Below, one piece after another: positions 5,729-12,910 of a stretch of 13,021 nucleotides of DNA. This DNA comes from Chloroflexota bacterium (GTDB lineage: Bacteria; Chloroflexota; Dehalococcoidia; SZUA-161; JAUWZY01), in NCBI GenBank assembly GCA_030615045.1, contig JAUWZY010000018.1, positions 1 to 13,021 of the forward strand. Reading direction: 5' to 3'. A program made the translations under genes and the position numbers. The notes beneath the pieces were generated by a model, which saw only the letters and a program-made list of their open reading frames with translations, had not been told where the DNA came from and did not search any database. Position 1 is the first letter of the stretch; each line of letters begins with the position of its first letter.

Positions 5729-8543
5729 GGGAACCTCCCTTAAGCCACACTGCTACTGCCCGGGGCAGGTCTTGTAGCGAGCCAGTGACCACAGTGCACG
5801 GCGGCAGGGAATTGAGGAAGGCAGCGCCATATGATTTATGCTTAACCCTGCTATCGAGCACCACCATGATGCCGCGGTCATTCTTGCTGCGGATCAGGCG
5901 TCCGAATCCCTGCTTAAATCTGAGAGCCGCCTGAGGCAGGGTATATTGACTAAAAGGGTCGGAGAATAGCTCAGAGCGGGCGGCAAAGATGGGATCGGTG
6001 GGGACGTTGAAGGGGAGCCTGGCTATAATGAGGATGCTCAACGCCTCCCCCACCACATCGACTCCCTCCCAGAAGCTCGAGGTGCCCAGGAGCACAGCTT
6101 TGGGCTCGATCTTGAAGAGCTCTAATAGCTGCTTCGGTGAGCCATCGACCCCATGGCCAAGAACAAGGATGCCCTCTGCCGCTAACGGGACTTTGATGGC
6201 AGCCAAAGTGTTTCTCAGGGCAGCGTGCGAGGTGAATAAAACCAACGTCCGCCCCTGGCTGGAGCCACAAATCTCGCTAATGGCTTTCTCCACCCCGGGT
6301 TGATAGCCCGGCTCATTCGGCTCAGGGATATTGCCGAGGACATAGATCAATGCCGAGCCAGGATAATCAAAATGAGAGCCGAGGATGAGTTCATCGGCCT
6401 CGTCGAGCCCAAGGCGCCCTTTAATGTACTCGAAGTTCTTTTCCGTGCTCAGGGTGGCACCGGTGAGCACCACGCATTCCTTGGTCGAGAAAAGTTGCTT
6501 CTGCAGGATGCCTGCCACTTTGAGCGGTGCGGTGCACAGGCTGAGCAATTTATTCTCCCCGCTCAGGACGAGCCAGTAGATGTCGTTTGATTCGGGATGA
6601 GATACCAGCGAATTTATCCGACGCTGTAGCTCTTCATTGGCACAGAACAGGGAGGAGAGCTCTAACATCAAGTTGTCATAATCGGGGAGCCTGCCCTCAA
6701 GGAGATCTTCCAGTCCGATATAAAACTCGTTCAGGGCATTGGCGATGTCCTTCAGCGCCAAGTTCAAGTCGTCCCAGGCGCTCTCCACCTCAGACCAGGC
6801 CCTTTTGCCTCGAGTGTTTTGGGTTAAGCGCAGCTGTCGGTCATATTCCCCTTGCTCCTCGGCGTAGTCCCAAATGAAACGGCCCAGGATGTCGAAGAAT
6901 TGGGACACCTGAGCCCTGGCTTTATTCACCCTGGAGCGCAAATCTTCACCCAGTTGCTCCAAGTGGCTGCGCCTCAATGGGATCATGGTGCTGAGCGTCA
7001 GGCGCTCCCTGAGCTTGGATAGGAATCCGACATGGTGCTGTCCCTCAACCCTGCGGTCGATGCGGCTTAGATAGTCGAGGAGCTCTCGCTGCGTTATCTC
7101 AGAGCCAAGCTGCTTGGTCGCTTCTTGCTCCAGGTGATGAGCCTCATCGATGACCAGATATTGATATTCAGGCAATATCTTGGCTCCAGCTACCATGTCA
7201 GATAGAAGGAGGGCGTGATTCACTACGATGATGTGGGCGCCTTCGGCTGCTTTTCTGGCCAGAAATAGAAAGCAGGCATCGCGCCTTTGATAAGGGCAGT
7301 TTCCAGCCCAGCAGTCATCGACCTGAGCACAGACCTTGTTCCAGATCGGGATTTCCTCGCCGATGAGGTTGAGCTCACCGCGATCCCCGCTTTGAGTTGA
7401 GGTCAGCCAAACCCGGATGCGAGCCAAAAGTCTGAGCCCAGCAGGGGATAGTCCCTCGCCGCGGCGCAAGGAATTCCAGCGCCGCAGGCAGAGATAATTG
7501 TTCCGCCCCTTAACCTGAACTGCCTGGAGCTCATCGAGGGCATGCTCTGAGCCTAACGCCTGAACTAAATCGGGGATATCCTTGCCCATAAGCTGCTCTT
7601 GAAGGTTTATGGTGTTGGTGGAGATGACAACATGAGCGCTATTCTGTAAAGCAAAGGAGATCGAGGGCAGGAGATAAGCTATGGACTTCCCCGTGCTTGT
7701 CCCGGCCTCCACAATGAAGCGCTGGCCATCATTCAACGCTTGGGCTACCGCCTGCATCATGTGGAGCTGCTCCGGGCGGCGCTCATAATCGGGGAAGGTG
7801 CGACTCAAGGGACCGCCATCGTCGAAAATGGCACTCAGCTTTTCTATATCTAAGGGCGTTTTCTCGGGGCAGGGGTAGAGCGGCTGTCTCGAAGTGATGG
7901 TGGATTCTATCTCAGCGGCTTGGGGCTCGGTGAAGGAGAAGGCAGCTTGACTCTTCCGCTGCTCTATCTCCTGGAAAAGGTGACCGAGCTCAAGGCCTGC
8001 CTTTGTAGTCAGATGAGCTATCTCGCCGATAGTGGGGAGATCAAGCTGGCAGGCTTTATCGAGCAAGGCGAGGAAGACCTCCTTGGTGGTGATGGCATCG
8101 GCAAGGGCTCGGTGTTGTATCGGGCAGGAGATGCCCAAAAATTGGGCTACCGAGCCCAGAGCATACCCGGAGAGCTGAGGGAGCACGATCTTGACCAGCT
8201 CCAGAGTATCATAAGTGGGGCCCGATACCTGGATGCCCTTTTGAGCCAAAAAGCTGAGGTCAAACGGGACGTTATGTCCAATTATTGGGTGAGCTGCTAA
8301 GAAGGAGGCCAGCTCCTCAGTCAAAGCAGAGAACGGAGGAGCGGCATCGACCTCAGCCTGAGTGATGCCGCAAAGTAGCTGGATATGATAGGGCAGCGGG
8401 CGATGTGGATTGACCAAGGAGTGGAAGGTGGCGACGACGTCGCCATCTTGAAACTCGACCGCAGCTACCTCAACGATGTCATCGCTTTCCGGGTCGAGCC
8501 CGGTGGTCTCGAGGTCTAAGGAGATATAAGTCTGATCGCTCAC
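5712..8543 (-). CDS. dinG: DinG-type ATP-dependent helicase with N-terminal DnaQ-like exonuclease
   Basis: 943-residue fusion. The first about 165 residues form a DEDDh 3'-5' exonuclease: LDLETTG (D10, E12), GHNVPFD (D95), HRALADA (H144, D149). The rest is an XPD/DinG superfamily 2 helicase: Walker A AGTSTGKS (280-287), DEAH box (466-469), and a motif VI QGFGRLIRSKNDRG near the C-terminus. Cysteines C352, C411, C416 and C424 sit between motifs Ia and II, where XPD and E. coli DinG bind a [4Fe-4S] cluster. The likely role is unwinding of damaged or RNA-paired DNA with coupled trimming. The start is GTG at 8543 after a purine-rich GGGGGAAAGGAAAAGG, 30 bases after the VTT gene; the end overlaps the M20 gene by 17 bases. 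The assignment is firm, the biochemical activities are inferred. Confidence 0.94.
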   Translation of the reverse strand: MSDQTYISLDLETTGLDPESDDIVEVAAVEFQDGDVVATFHSLVNPHRPLPYHIQLLCGITQAEVDAAPPFSALTEELASFLAAHPIIGHNVPFDLSFLAQKGIQVSGPTYDTLELVKIVLPQLSGYALGSVAQFLGISCPIQHRALADAITTKEVFLALLDKACQLDLPTIGEIAHLTTKAGLELGHLFQEIEQRKSQAAFSFTEPQAAEIESTITSRQPLYPCPEKTPLDIEKLSAIFDDGGPLSRTFPDYERRPEQLHMMQAVAQALNDGQRFIVEAGTSTGKSIAYLLPSISFALQNSAHVVISTNTINLQEQLMGKDIPDLVQALGSEHALDELQAVQVKGRNNYLCLRRWNSLRRGEGLSPAGLRLLARIRVWLTSTQSGDRGELNLIGEEIPIWNKVCAQVDDCWAGNCPYQRRDACFLFLARKAAEGAHIIVVNHALLLSDMVAGAKILPEYQYLVIDEAHHLEQEATKQLGSEITQRELLDYLSRIDRRVEGQHHVGFLSKLRERLTLSTMIPLRRSHLEQLGEDLRSRVNKARAQVSQFFDILGRFIWDYAEEQGEYDRQLRLTQNTRGKRAWSEVESAWDDLNLALKDIANALNEFYIGLEDLLEGRLPDYDNLMLELSSLFCANEELQRRINSLVSHPESNDIYWLVLSGENKLLSLCTAPLKVAGILQKQLFSTKECVVLTGATLSTEKNFEYIKGRLGLDEADELILGSHFDYPGSALIYVLGNIPEPNEPGYQPGVEKAISEICGSSQGRTLVLFTSHAALRNTLAAIKVPLAAEGILVLGHGVDGSPKQLLELFKIEPKAVLLGTSSFWEGVDVVGEALSILIIARLPFNVPTDPIFAARSELFSDPFSQYTLPQAALRFKQGFGRLIRSKNDRGIMVVLDSRVKHKSYGAAFLNSLPPCTVVTGSLQDLPRAVAVWLKGGSHEPSP
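5729..5739 (-). promoter_or_regulatory. Ribosome binding site of the M20 gene within a mini-hairpin
   Basis: Minus strand GGGAGGTTCCC directly before ATG. GGGAGG (5739-5734) is a strong Shine-Dalgarno site, and GGGA can pair with TCCC (5732-5729) around a 3-base loop. It lies inside the last codons of dinG, so ribosomes finishing dinG would open it. The pairing itself could be chance. Confidence 0.5.
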
Positions 8544-8561
8544 CCTTTTCCTTTCCCCCTT

Positions 8562-8582
8562 TGCTATTTTAGCTCAAAATAG
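8562..8582. repeat. AT-rich inverted repeat between the VTT and dinG genes
   Basis: Perfect 7-base arms CTATTTT (8564-8570) and AAAATAG (8576-8582) around AGCTC, spanning the stop of the VTT gene. The string TGCTATTTTAGC (8562-8573) matches TGCCATTTTAGC at 4340-4351 in 11 of 12 bases; both lie in the gap just before a downstream gene. The stem is AT-rich and lacks a T-run, so it is not a convincing terminator. Confidence 0.3.
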
Positions 8583-9167
8583 GCTGGGAAAGAAGTATTT
8601 AACCGAGATGGAGCCCAGATAGGCTATAAGGATGCACATGGGCAGCTTTCCCGCCCAGCAGGCGAGGAGGAATTTCCACAGCGGGAACTTTAACGCGCCG
8701 GAGGCGACGCCTACCAGGTCAAAGGGCAGGGGTGTCAGGGCGAAGACGAAGATGGTTGGGCTGCCATAGCGCTTCATCCAGCGCTCTGCCCTCTGATACC
8801 ACTTCCGCTGCTCCATTTTCACCGTCCCTTGTTTGCAATAGCCGAGGAGGTAACCGCTGAGTTCCCCCAGCGTGCTCCCGATGCTGGCCACAAGCCCAAC
8901 CAATAAAAAGGGCAACTTAGCGCCTGCCAGCCACACCACGAGCAGGTGGGGAATGGGGAAGATGACGGTGCTGGAACCGATGAGCGTGACCAGGAAGATG
9001 CCGGGATAGCCATATTGGCCAAATCTTTCCACGCTCTCGCGGTCGTGGAAAAGATAGACCAGGGCGGCGATGACGCCGAGAAGAAAAACGAGGATCGCTA
9101 TTTGAACCGCCCTTTTGTTAATGGCGGTTATCCACAGGGAACGGATTTTGGGGAAGATGTGGGACAA
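8574..9167 (-). CDS. VTT/DedA-like integral membrane protein
   Basis: 197-residue inner-membrane protein of the VTT (DedA, TVP38/TMEM64) family. Some members act as lipid scramblases or flippases, for example for undecaprenyl phosphate or phosphatidylethanolamine. Visible features: a hydrophobic helix at about 20-40, a hydrophobic re-entrant-like stretch at 53-92, the family motif GELSGYLLG (101-109) with a preceding GST, and TPLPFDLVGVASGAL (135-149), which matches the conserved Pro-Asp-Gly signature before a final helix pair. The start is TTG at 9167: no ATG is suitably placed, and AAAGGAG, formed by the last codons of ispE, lies 6 bases upstream. It is 3 bases after ispE, so almost certainly cotranscribed. 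The transported substrate is unknown; co-occurrence with isoprenoid synthesis is compatible with a polyprenyl-lipid role, but only suggestive. Confidence 0.85.
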   Translation of the reverse strand: MSHIFPKIRSLWITAINKRAVQIAILVFLLGVIAALVYLFHDRESVERFGQYGYPGIFLVTLIGSSTVIFPIPHLLVVWLAGAKLPFLLVGLVASIGSTLGELSGYLLGYCKQGTVKMEQRKWYQRAERWMKRYGSPTIFVFALTPLPFDLVGVASGALKFPLWKFLLACWAGKLPMCILIAYLGSISVKYFFPSLF

Positions 9168-9170
9168 AGG

Positions 9171-10034
9171 CTACTCCTTTAACCCTGGATTGATGGTGCG
9201 AGCGAGGTAGACTTCATACCCTTCGCTCTGTAGCCGATTGAATATGAACTCCCCCGAGGTTCTATCTGGCACCAGGGCGAAGAGCGTCGGTCCAGCACCG
9301 GCCAGGTGCACGGTAGCTGCTCCAGCCTCAAGCATTCGGCAGCGATACCAATCAAGCTGAGGGAAAAAGTCAAAGGCGACAAGCTCAAAAACATTGAACA
9401 GTAGGGAATCGTCAGCGGGGCGCCCCTGCCATAGCTGCTCGATGAATCTCTGGGTCAAATGCCCTGAGGTGAAATGGGACGGGCTGAGATGGGCATAGAG
9501 CCTTGCCGTCTTGTCGGGGACGGGCTCTATTGTCGGTCTCAGCAACACCAGCCATGTCTCCGGGAGGGGAGAGAGTGGGGTTACCTTCTCACCGCGTCCT
9601 CGGATCAACGCAGTGCCGCCATGGAGAAAGAAAGGGGTATCGGAGCTCAGCTTCGCTGCCAATTGGAGCAGCTTTTGCCATTCCAGCCCCAGCCCCCAAA
9701 GCTCATTGAGCCCTTTAAGTGCTGCTGCTTGGTCGGCGCTGTGGCCTCCCAGCCCGCCACCGATAGGGATATGTTTATGAAGGCGAATCAGGGCCCTCTT
9801 TTCACACTTTGTTTCCTCTCTAAGGGCTTTTGCTGCCCTAAATACCGAGTTTTGCGGCGAGATCAAATCGGGGATATCGCAGTCGAGGTCGATTCCATCC
9901 CCCAACTGGAAAGAAAGGGAATCGGCGAGGTCGATGGTCTGGAACACGCTGGCGATCTCGTGATAGCCATCGTCGCGGCTTCCCAGAACCTCGAGGGTCA
10001 GGTTGATCTTAGCATAGGCGGGGATGGTCAGCAT
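9171..10034 (-). CDS. ispE: 4-diphosphocytidyl-2-C-methyl-D-erythritol kinase
   Basis: IspE phosphorylates the 2-hydroxyl of CDP-methylerythritol with ATP in the MEP pathway to isopentenyl diphosphate. The protein is 287 residues from ATG 10034, normal for the family. It belongs to the GHMP kinase fold: AYAKINLTLEVLG with catalytic K9, DGYHEI substrate segment (22-27), phosphate loop at 90-104, SDTPFFLHGG with catalytic D132, and a C-terminal GAGPTLFAL glycine loop. The phosphate loop reads PIGGGLGGHSAD where the usual form is GLGGGSS(D/N), so a Gly and a Ser are replaced by His98 and Ala100. The frame extends upstream to a TTG at 10076, but ATG 10034 has GAGGGG four bases before it and gives the family N-terminus. 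It overlaps rsmA by 26 bases. Confidence 0.93.
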   Translation of the reverse strand: MLTIPAYAKINLTLEVLGSRDDGYHEIASVFQTIDLADSLSFQLGDGIDLDCDIPDLISPQNSVFRAAKALREETKCEKRALIRLHKHIPIGGGLGGHSADQAAALKGLNELWGLGLEWQKLLQLAAKLSSDTPFFLHGGTALIRGRGEKVTPLSPLPETWLVLLRPTIEPVPDKTARLYAHLSPSHFTSGHLTQRFIEQLWQGRPADDSLLFNVFELVAFDFFPQLDWYRCRMLEAGAATVHLAGAGPTLFALVPDRTSGEFIFNRLQSEGYEVYLARTINPGLKE

Positions 10035-10881
10035 ATTGCCCCTCAGTGGCGTGATACAGTCTAGTCCACTCTGCAATAGTCAAGGTCTCGGCGCGGCGCT
10101 TGGGGCTGATCTGGGCCTGATTTAGCAGCGCGGCAGCGCTCTCCGCTGGCAGGGAAAGCCCCAAAGCCAAGGAGTTTCTGAGCTGCTTTCTCGGGGCGCT
10201 GAATCCAGCACGAACCAGGTGAAAGAACCGGGCCACATCTTCCACGTCAGCCATTGGCTGCTCATAGACATCGATGCTTAGGATAGCAGAATCGACCTTC
10301 GGCGCTGGGTAGAAGCTGTGCGCGGGGACATAAGCAACGATAGTCGGCTTGCCATAGAGCTGGACAGCGATGCTCAAGATGCTCATCTTGCCCGGAGCGG
10401 CGGCAATGCTCTGGGCCACCTCCTTTTGCACCATGATCACCATGCGCTGTGGCCTAACCGAGGACTCAAGAAAGTGGCGCAGCACGGGAGCCGCGATATA
10501 GTAGAATAGATTAGCTACAACCTTGTAGCCGAGGTCGGCCACGACGAGTTCTTTGAGCGCCACCTGAAGCACATCAGCATTGATGATGGTGAGATTGGAA
10601 CAGTGGCTCAGGCTCTGGCTCAGCGCAGAAGCGAGCTTGCTATCGACCTCGATGGCGATGACCTTTCCCGCTCGCTTTGCCAGTTCCTCAGTCAAAATCC
10701 CCAGGCCAGGGCCAACCTCCACCACCAAGTCGCTCAAGCTGAGCTCTGCGGCCTTGATTATGGTCCGCAACACCCCGTCATCGATGAGGAAATGCTGTCC
10801 CAGCCCTTTTTTAGCCCTGACGTCGAATCGCCATAATAAAGCCTTGGTTTGTTCGAGGGAGCGCCGCTCCTTGGCCCTCAA
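10009..10881 (-). CDS. rsmA: 16S rRNA (adenine1518/1519-N6) dimethyltransferase
   Basis: RsmA/KsgA dimethylates two adjacent adenines in helix 45 of 16S rRNA using S-adenosylmethionine, a late check in small-subunit assembly. About 290 residues. Seen: KKGLGQHFLID (24-34) as in nearly all members, SAM loop VEVGPGLG (54-61), acidic VIAIEVD (74-80), NADVL (101-105), motif IV as NLFYYI (114-119), QKEVAQ, and SFYPAPKVDSAI in the substrate-recognition half. Motif IV is usually NLPY, so Pro is Phe here. Start choice: TTG at 10881 follows AAGGAA and sits one base after the oah stop; a further in-frame TTG at 10914 would overlap oah by 32 bases and has a poorer ribosome site. The gene order rsmA-ispE with overlap is a common bacterial housekeeping arrangement. 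Confidence 0.92.
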   Translation of the reverse strand: MRAKERRSLEQTKALLWRFDVRAKKGLGQHFLIDDGVLRTIIKAAELSLSDLVVEVGPGLGILTEELAKRAGKVIAIEVDSKLASALSQSLSHCSNLTIINADVLQVALKELVVADLGYKVVANLFYYIAAPVLRHFLESSVRPQRMVIMVQKEVAQSIAAAPGKMSILSIAVQLYGKPTIVAYVPAHSFYPAPKVDSAILSIDVYEQPMADVEDVARFFHLVRAGFSAPRKQLRNSLALGLSLPAESAAALLNQAQISPKRRAETLTIAEWTRLYHATEGQYADHPRLC

Positions 10882-10882
10882 T

Positions 10883-12043
10883 TTATTCCTTGGGCTTGGG
10901 CATAAGTTCGTCAAACAGCTCTTGGTCCATCGGACGCCCTTCCGCTACCATGCGGCGATACTTCAAGATATCGATGTTATCCTTGCCCGTCGTCTTCCGG
11001 GTATGGAAAGTGGTCATCCCCATATCAAACTCGCCGCCGGGCAACGCATTCTGTGCCCACCACCAGATAATATGGGACTTGTCTCTATCATAGGCTATTC
11101 TCTTTTGCGTTCTGATCATAGCCAGTGACTGGGCCACGCACCCCGGATATAGATTGGCAAATGTCCAGGCCATGTCCATGCACGCCTTATCCAATAGGGA
11201 CATATCACGTGGCAATGACCTAACTAATTCCTGAGCCTCCTTTATCTCCTCCTCGCTATAGCCTCTTTCCACGGTCTTGAACTCGCCATAGACAATGTCG
11301 CCATCCTCAACATACTTGTCGGTGATCACCTGGGGGTTTCTGATGAACTTGTCATCTTGCTTTAGCACCGGAACGACCTTATGGATGTAGTTCTTGCGAT
11401 ACATCTTGTAGGCGCTCCATAGCTCACAGGAGATGGCGTTCCAAAACGCATCCTCTATGGTCATGCAAACCGACTTGAACTGAACAGCTCCCCCCATGGC
11501 CACTGAGCCATGTAGTGGTCCCACCTGACCCAAGTTAGCGAGGTCAGAGGCGATGCTCAAATCACAGCAACCACTTATCTCCTCGCCACCGCCTATGCTC
11601 AGGCCATTGACCCGGCGGATGAAGGGCTTGGGCGAGTTCCACACCGCGTCGAATACATGCCAGTACACAGTCATATAGGCATGGCAATCAAAGGGCCTGC
11701 CGATAAAATACTCAGCATACTCGGGAACATTGCCGCCGGTGCACAGGGCTCTATCGCCGGACCCAGTGAAGACAACAGCGACCACGCTCTTGTCATTTGA
11801 CGCCTCATCAAAAGCGACGGCGGTGGCTTTGAGCATATCCAGAGTGTACGAATTGAATGCTCTGGGATTGTTCAGGGTGACCCAGGCGACATAAAGCCCT
11901 TCAACCGGGTTGCCATTAGGGTCAAGCAGTGGCTTCTTCTCATACATAGTGCATGGAGCTTCCACACCTAAGAGCGATTCGTCACCAATGGTGAAATCCA
12001 GGAGCTTATCCTTCGGCGCCCTTGGTATCCATTCTAGTGCCAT
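10883..12043 (-). CDS. oah: 6-oxocyclohex-1-ene-1-carbonyl-CoA hydrolase (ring opening)
   Basis: Crotonase-superfamily enzyme of 386 residues, close to the length of Oah/BamA. It adds water to 6-oxocyclohex-1-ene-1-carbonyl-CoA and cleaves the ring to 3-hydroxypimeloyl-CoA in anaerobic benzoyl-CoA breakdown. Recognised from the family-specific pattern, not only the crotonase fold: GLYVAWVTLNNPRAFNSYT (49-67), FTGSGDRALCTGGN (92-105), RVNGLSIGGGEEI (144-156), GQVGPLHGS (172-180), CELWSAYKMYRKN, TFANLYPGC and the C-terminal KTTGKDNIDILKYRRMVAEG. Ordinary enoyl-CoA hydratases are about 260 residues and lack the last two blocks. ATG 12043 has AAGGAGG eight bases upstream. It lies 39 bases after had, the enzyme that makes its substrate, which supports the call. 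rsmA follows one base after its stop. Confidence 0.92.
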   Translation of the reverse strand: MALEWIPRAPKDKLLDFTIGDESLLGVEAPCTMYEKKPLLDPNGNPVEGLYVAWVTLNNPRAFNSYTLDMLKATAVAFDEASNDKSVVAVVFTGSGDRALCTGGNVPEYAEYFIGRPFDCHAYMTVYWHVFDAVWNSPKPFIRRVNGLSIGGGEEISGCCDLSIASDLANLGQVGPLHGSVAMGGAVQFKSVCMTIEDAFWNAISCELWSAYKMYRKNYIHKVVPVLKQDDKFIRNPQVITDKYVEDGDIVYGEFKTVERGYSEEEIKEAQELVRSLPRDMSLLDKACMDMAWTFANLYPGCVAQSLAMIRTQKRIAYDRDKSHIIWWWAQNALPGGEFDMGMTTFHTRKTTGKDNIDILKYRRMVAEGRPMDQELFDELMPKPKE

Positions 12044-12051
12044 TCTATAAA

Positions 12052-12058
12052 CCTCCTT
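12052..12058 (-). promoter_or_regulatory. Strong Shine-Dalgarno site of oah
   Basis: AAGGAGG on the minus strand, eight bases before ATG 12043, preceded by an A-rich stretch. It is the strongest ribosome site in the window and fixes the oah start. Confidence 0.75.
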
Positions 12059-12070
12059 TTTTATTTTTAA

Positions 12071-12099
12071 ATTATATCCTGATTAAAAATCTGGTTCAA
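12071..12099 (-). promoter_or_regulatory. Putative promoter for oah and downstream genes
   Basis: Minus strand TTGAAC (12099-12094, 4 of 6), a 17-base spacer, and a perfect TATAAT (12076-12071). The start point would be near 12064, leaving a leader of about 20 bases that contains AAGGAGG. The -35 element lies in the last codons of had. The had-oah gap (12044-12082) is strikingly AT-rich beside its surroundings, as expected of a promoter. Confidence 0.5.
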
Positions 12100-12910
12100 G
12101 CACAATTCTCCGCGCAGGAGAGCCTTTGCTGTGGGCCTCCTCATAGGTTTCCACAATTGTGCTCATCGGCCTCGTCTGGACGAAGGGCTCAAGTCCAATC
12201 TTCCCCTTCAGAATCATATCGACAACTATGGGGTAATACTCAGGTGGGCAGCCCCAGGTTCCTATTATCTCGGCATCAAAGGCCATTAGTCTGGAAAGGG
12301 CATAGCTATTTACAGCGGTTCCAAATCCGACTACGATCAACTTGCTAATGAAGGAAATGAGCTCAAGAGCTATACTCTGTCCTCCCTCAGTGCCGGTGAC
12401 CTCAAATATCTTCCAGCCATAGTTGGGCTCACCGATCTCCCGGCAAAGCTTTCTGAACTCGTCTCTTACATCTCGGGGGCTCTTGTCTATAGAGCTTATG
12501 GTGAAATCAGCGCCATACTCCAAAGCTCTCTTTAGCTTCTCCGGGTTTCTGGCGATACCGATAACCGTCTTTGCCCCAAGGGCCTTAGCTACTTGTGTCT
12601 GGTGAACGCCAACGCCGCCGGTGCAGCCTACTACAACTACATTGTCCCCTGGCTTCAAATCAGCTCTTATTGCCGCCTGATATGGCGTCGTCATGGCATC
12701 GGCCACGATGGAGAAATGGGAGAGCGGGATATCTTGTGGTCTTTTCTTAAGCTCGCAGAGGTCTATGGAGGGGACAACAATATAGTTGGAATTCCCGCCA
12801 TATATTCCCATGCTGTTTCCCGGCATCTTTTGAAAAAGGCAGCGATTTGACCTTCCCGTCTTACACAGCAAGCATTTCCGGCAAGGCATAACTGCAGGGA
12901 TAATGACCTC
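12083..12910 (-). CDS. had: 6-hydroxycyclohex-1-ene-1-carbonyl-CoA dehydrogenase, main open part
   Basis: Zinc-dependent medium-chain dehydrogenase. Had oxidises 6-hydroxycyclohex-1-ene-1-carbonyl-CoA to the 6-oxo compound with NAD+, giving the substrate of Oah next door. This open part holds the structural-zinc cysteine cluster PCRKCLLCKTGRSNRC, then MPGNSMGIYGG, VADAMTTPYQAAIRA, a Rossmann loop VGCTGGVG, KIFEVTGTEGG, MAFDAEIIGTWGCPPEYYP and the end RRIVLEPDF; these resemble Had beyond generic alcohol dehydrogenases. The first internal ATG is at 12889, but EVIIPAV just upstream is clearly still part of the protein, so 12889 is not the true start. The frame is blocked at 12911-12913 by TAG and homology continues upstream to the window edge. 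It ends with TAA at 12083, 39 bases before oah. Family call firm; exact substrate inferred from resemblance plus the oah neighbour. Confidence 0.85.
   Translation of the reverse strand, partial: EVIIPAVMPCRKCLLCKTGRSNRCLFQKMPGNSMGIYGGNSNYIVVPSIDLCELKKRPQDIPLSHFSIVADAMTTPYQAAIRADLKPGDNVVVVGCTGGVGVHQTQVAKALGAKTVIGIARNPEKLKRALEYGADFTISSIDKSPRDVRDEFRKLCREIGEPNYGWKIFEVTGTEGGQSIALELISFISKLIVVGFGTAVNSYALSRLMAFDAEIIGTWGCPPEYYPIVVDMILKGKIGLEPFVQTRPMSTIVETYEEAHSKGSPARRIVLEPDF

Noticed and set aside
8564..8582. Rho-independent terminator between the VTT gene and dinG
   Set aside because: The stem is short and AT-rich, overlaps the VTT stop, and has no T-run after it on the minus strand.
10035..10076. 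N-terminal extension of ispE from TTG 10076
   Set aside because: ATG 10034 has a good ribosome site and gives the standard N-terminus; the extension lies deep in rsmA.
12083..12889. A complete short dehydrogenase starting at ATG 12889
   Set aside because: The ATG falls inside the conserved IIPAVMPC segment, no ribosome site precedes it, and homologous sequence continues upstream, so it is a fragment of a longer gene.
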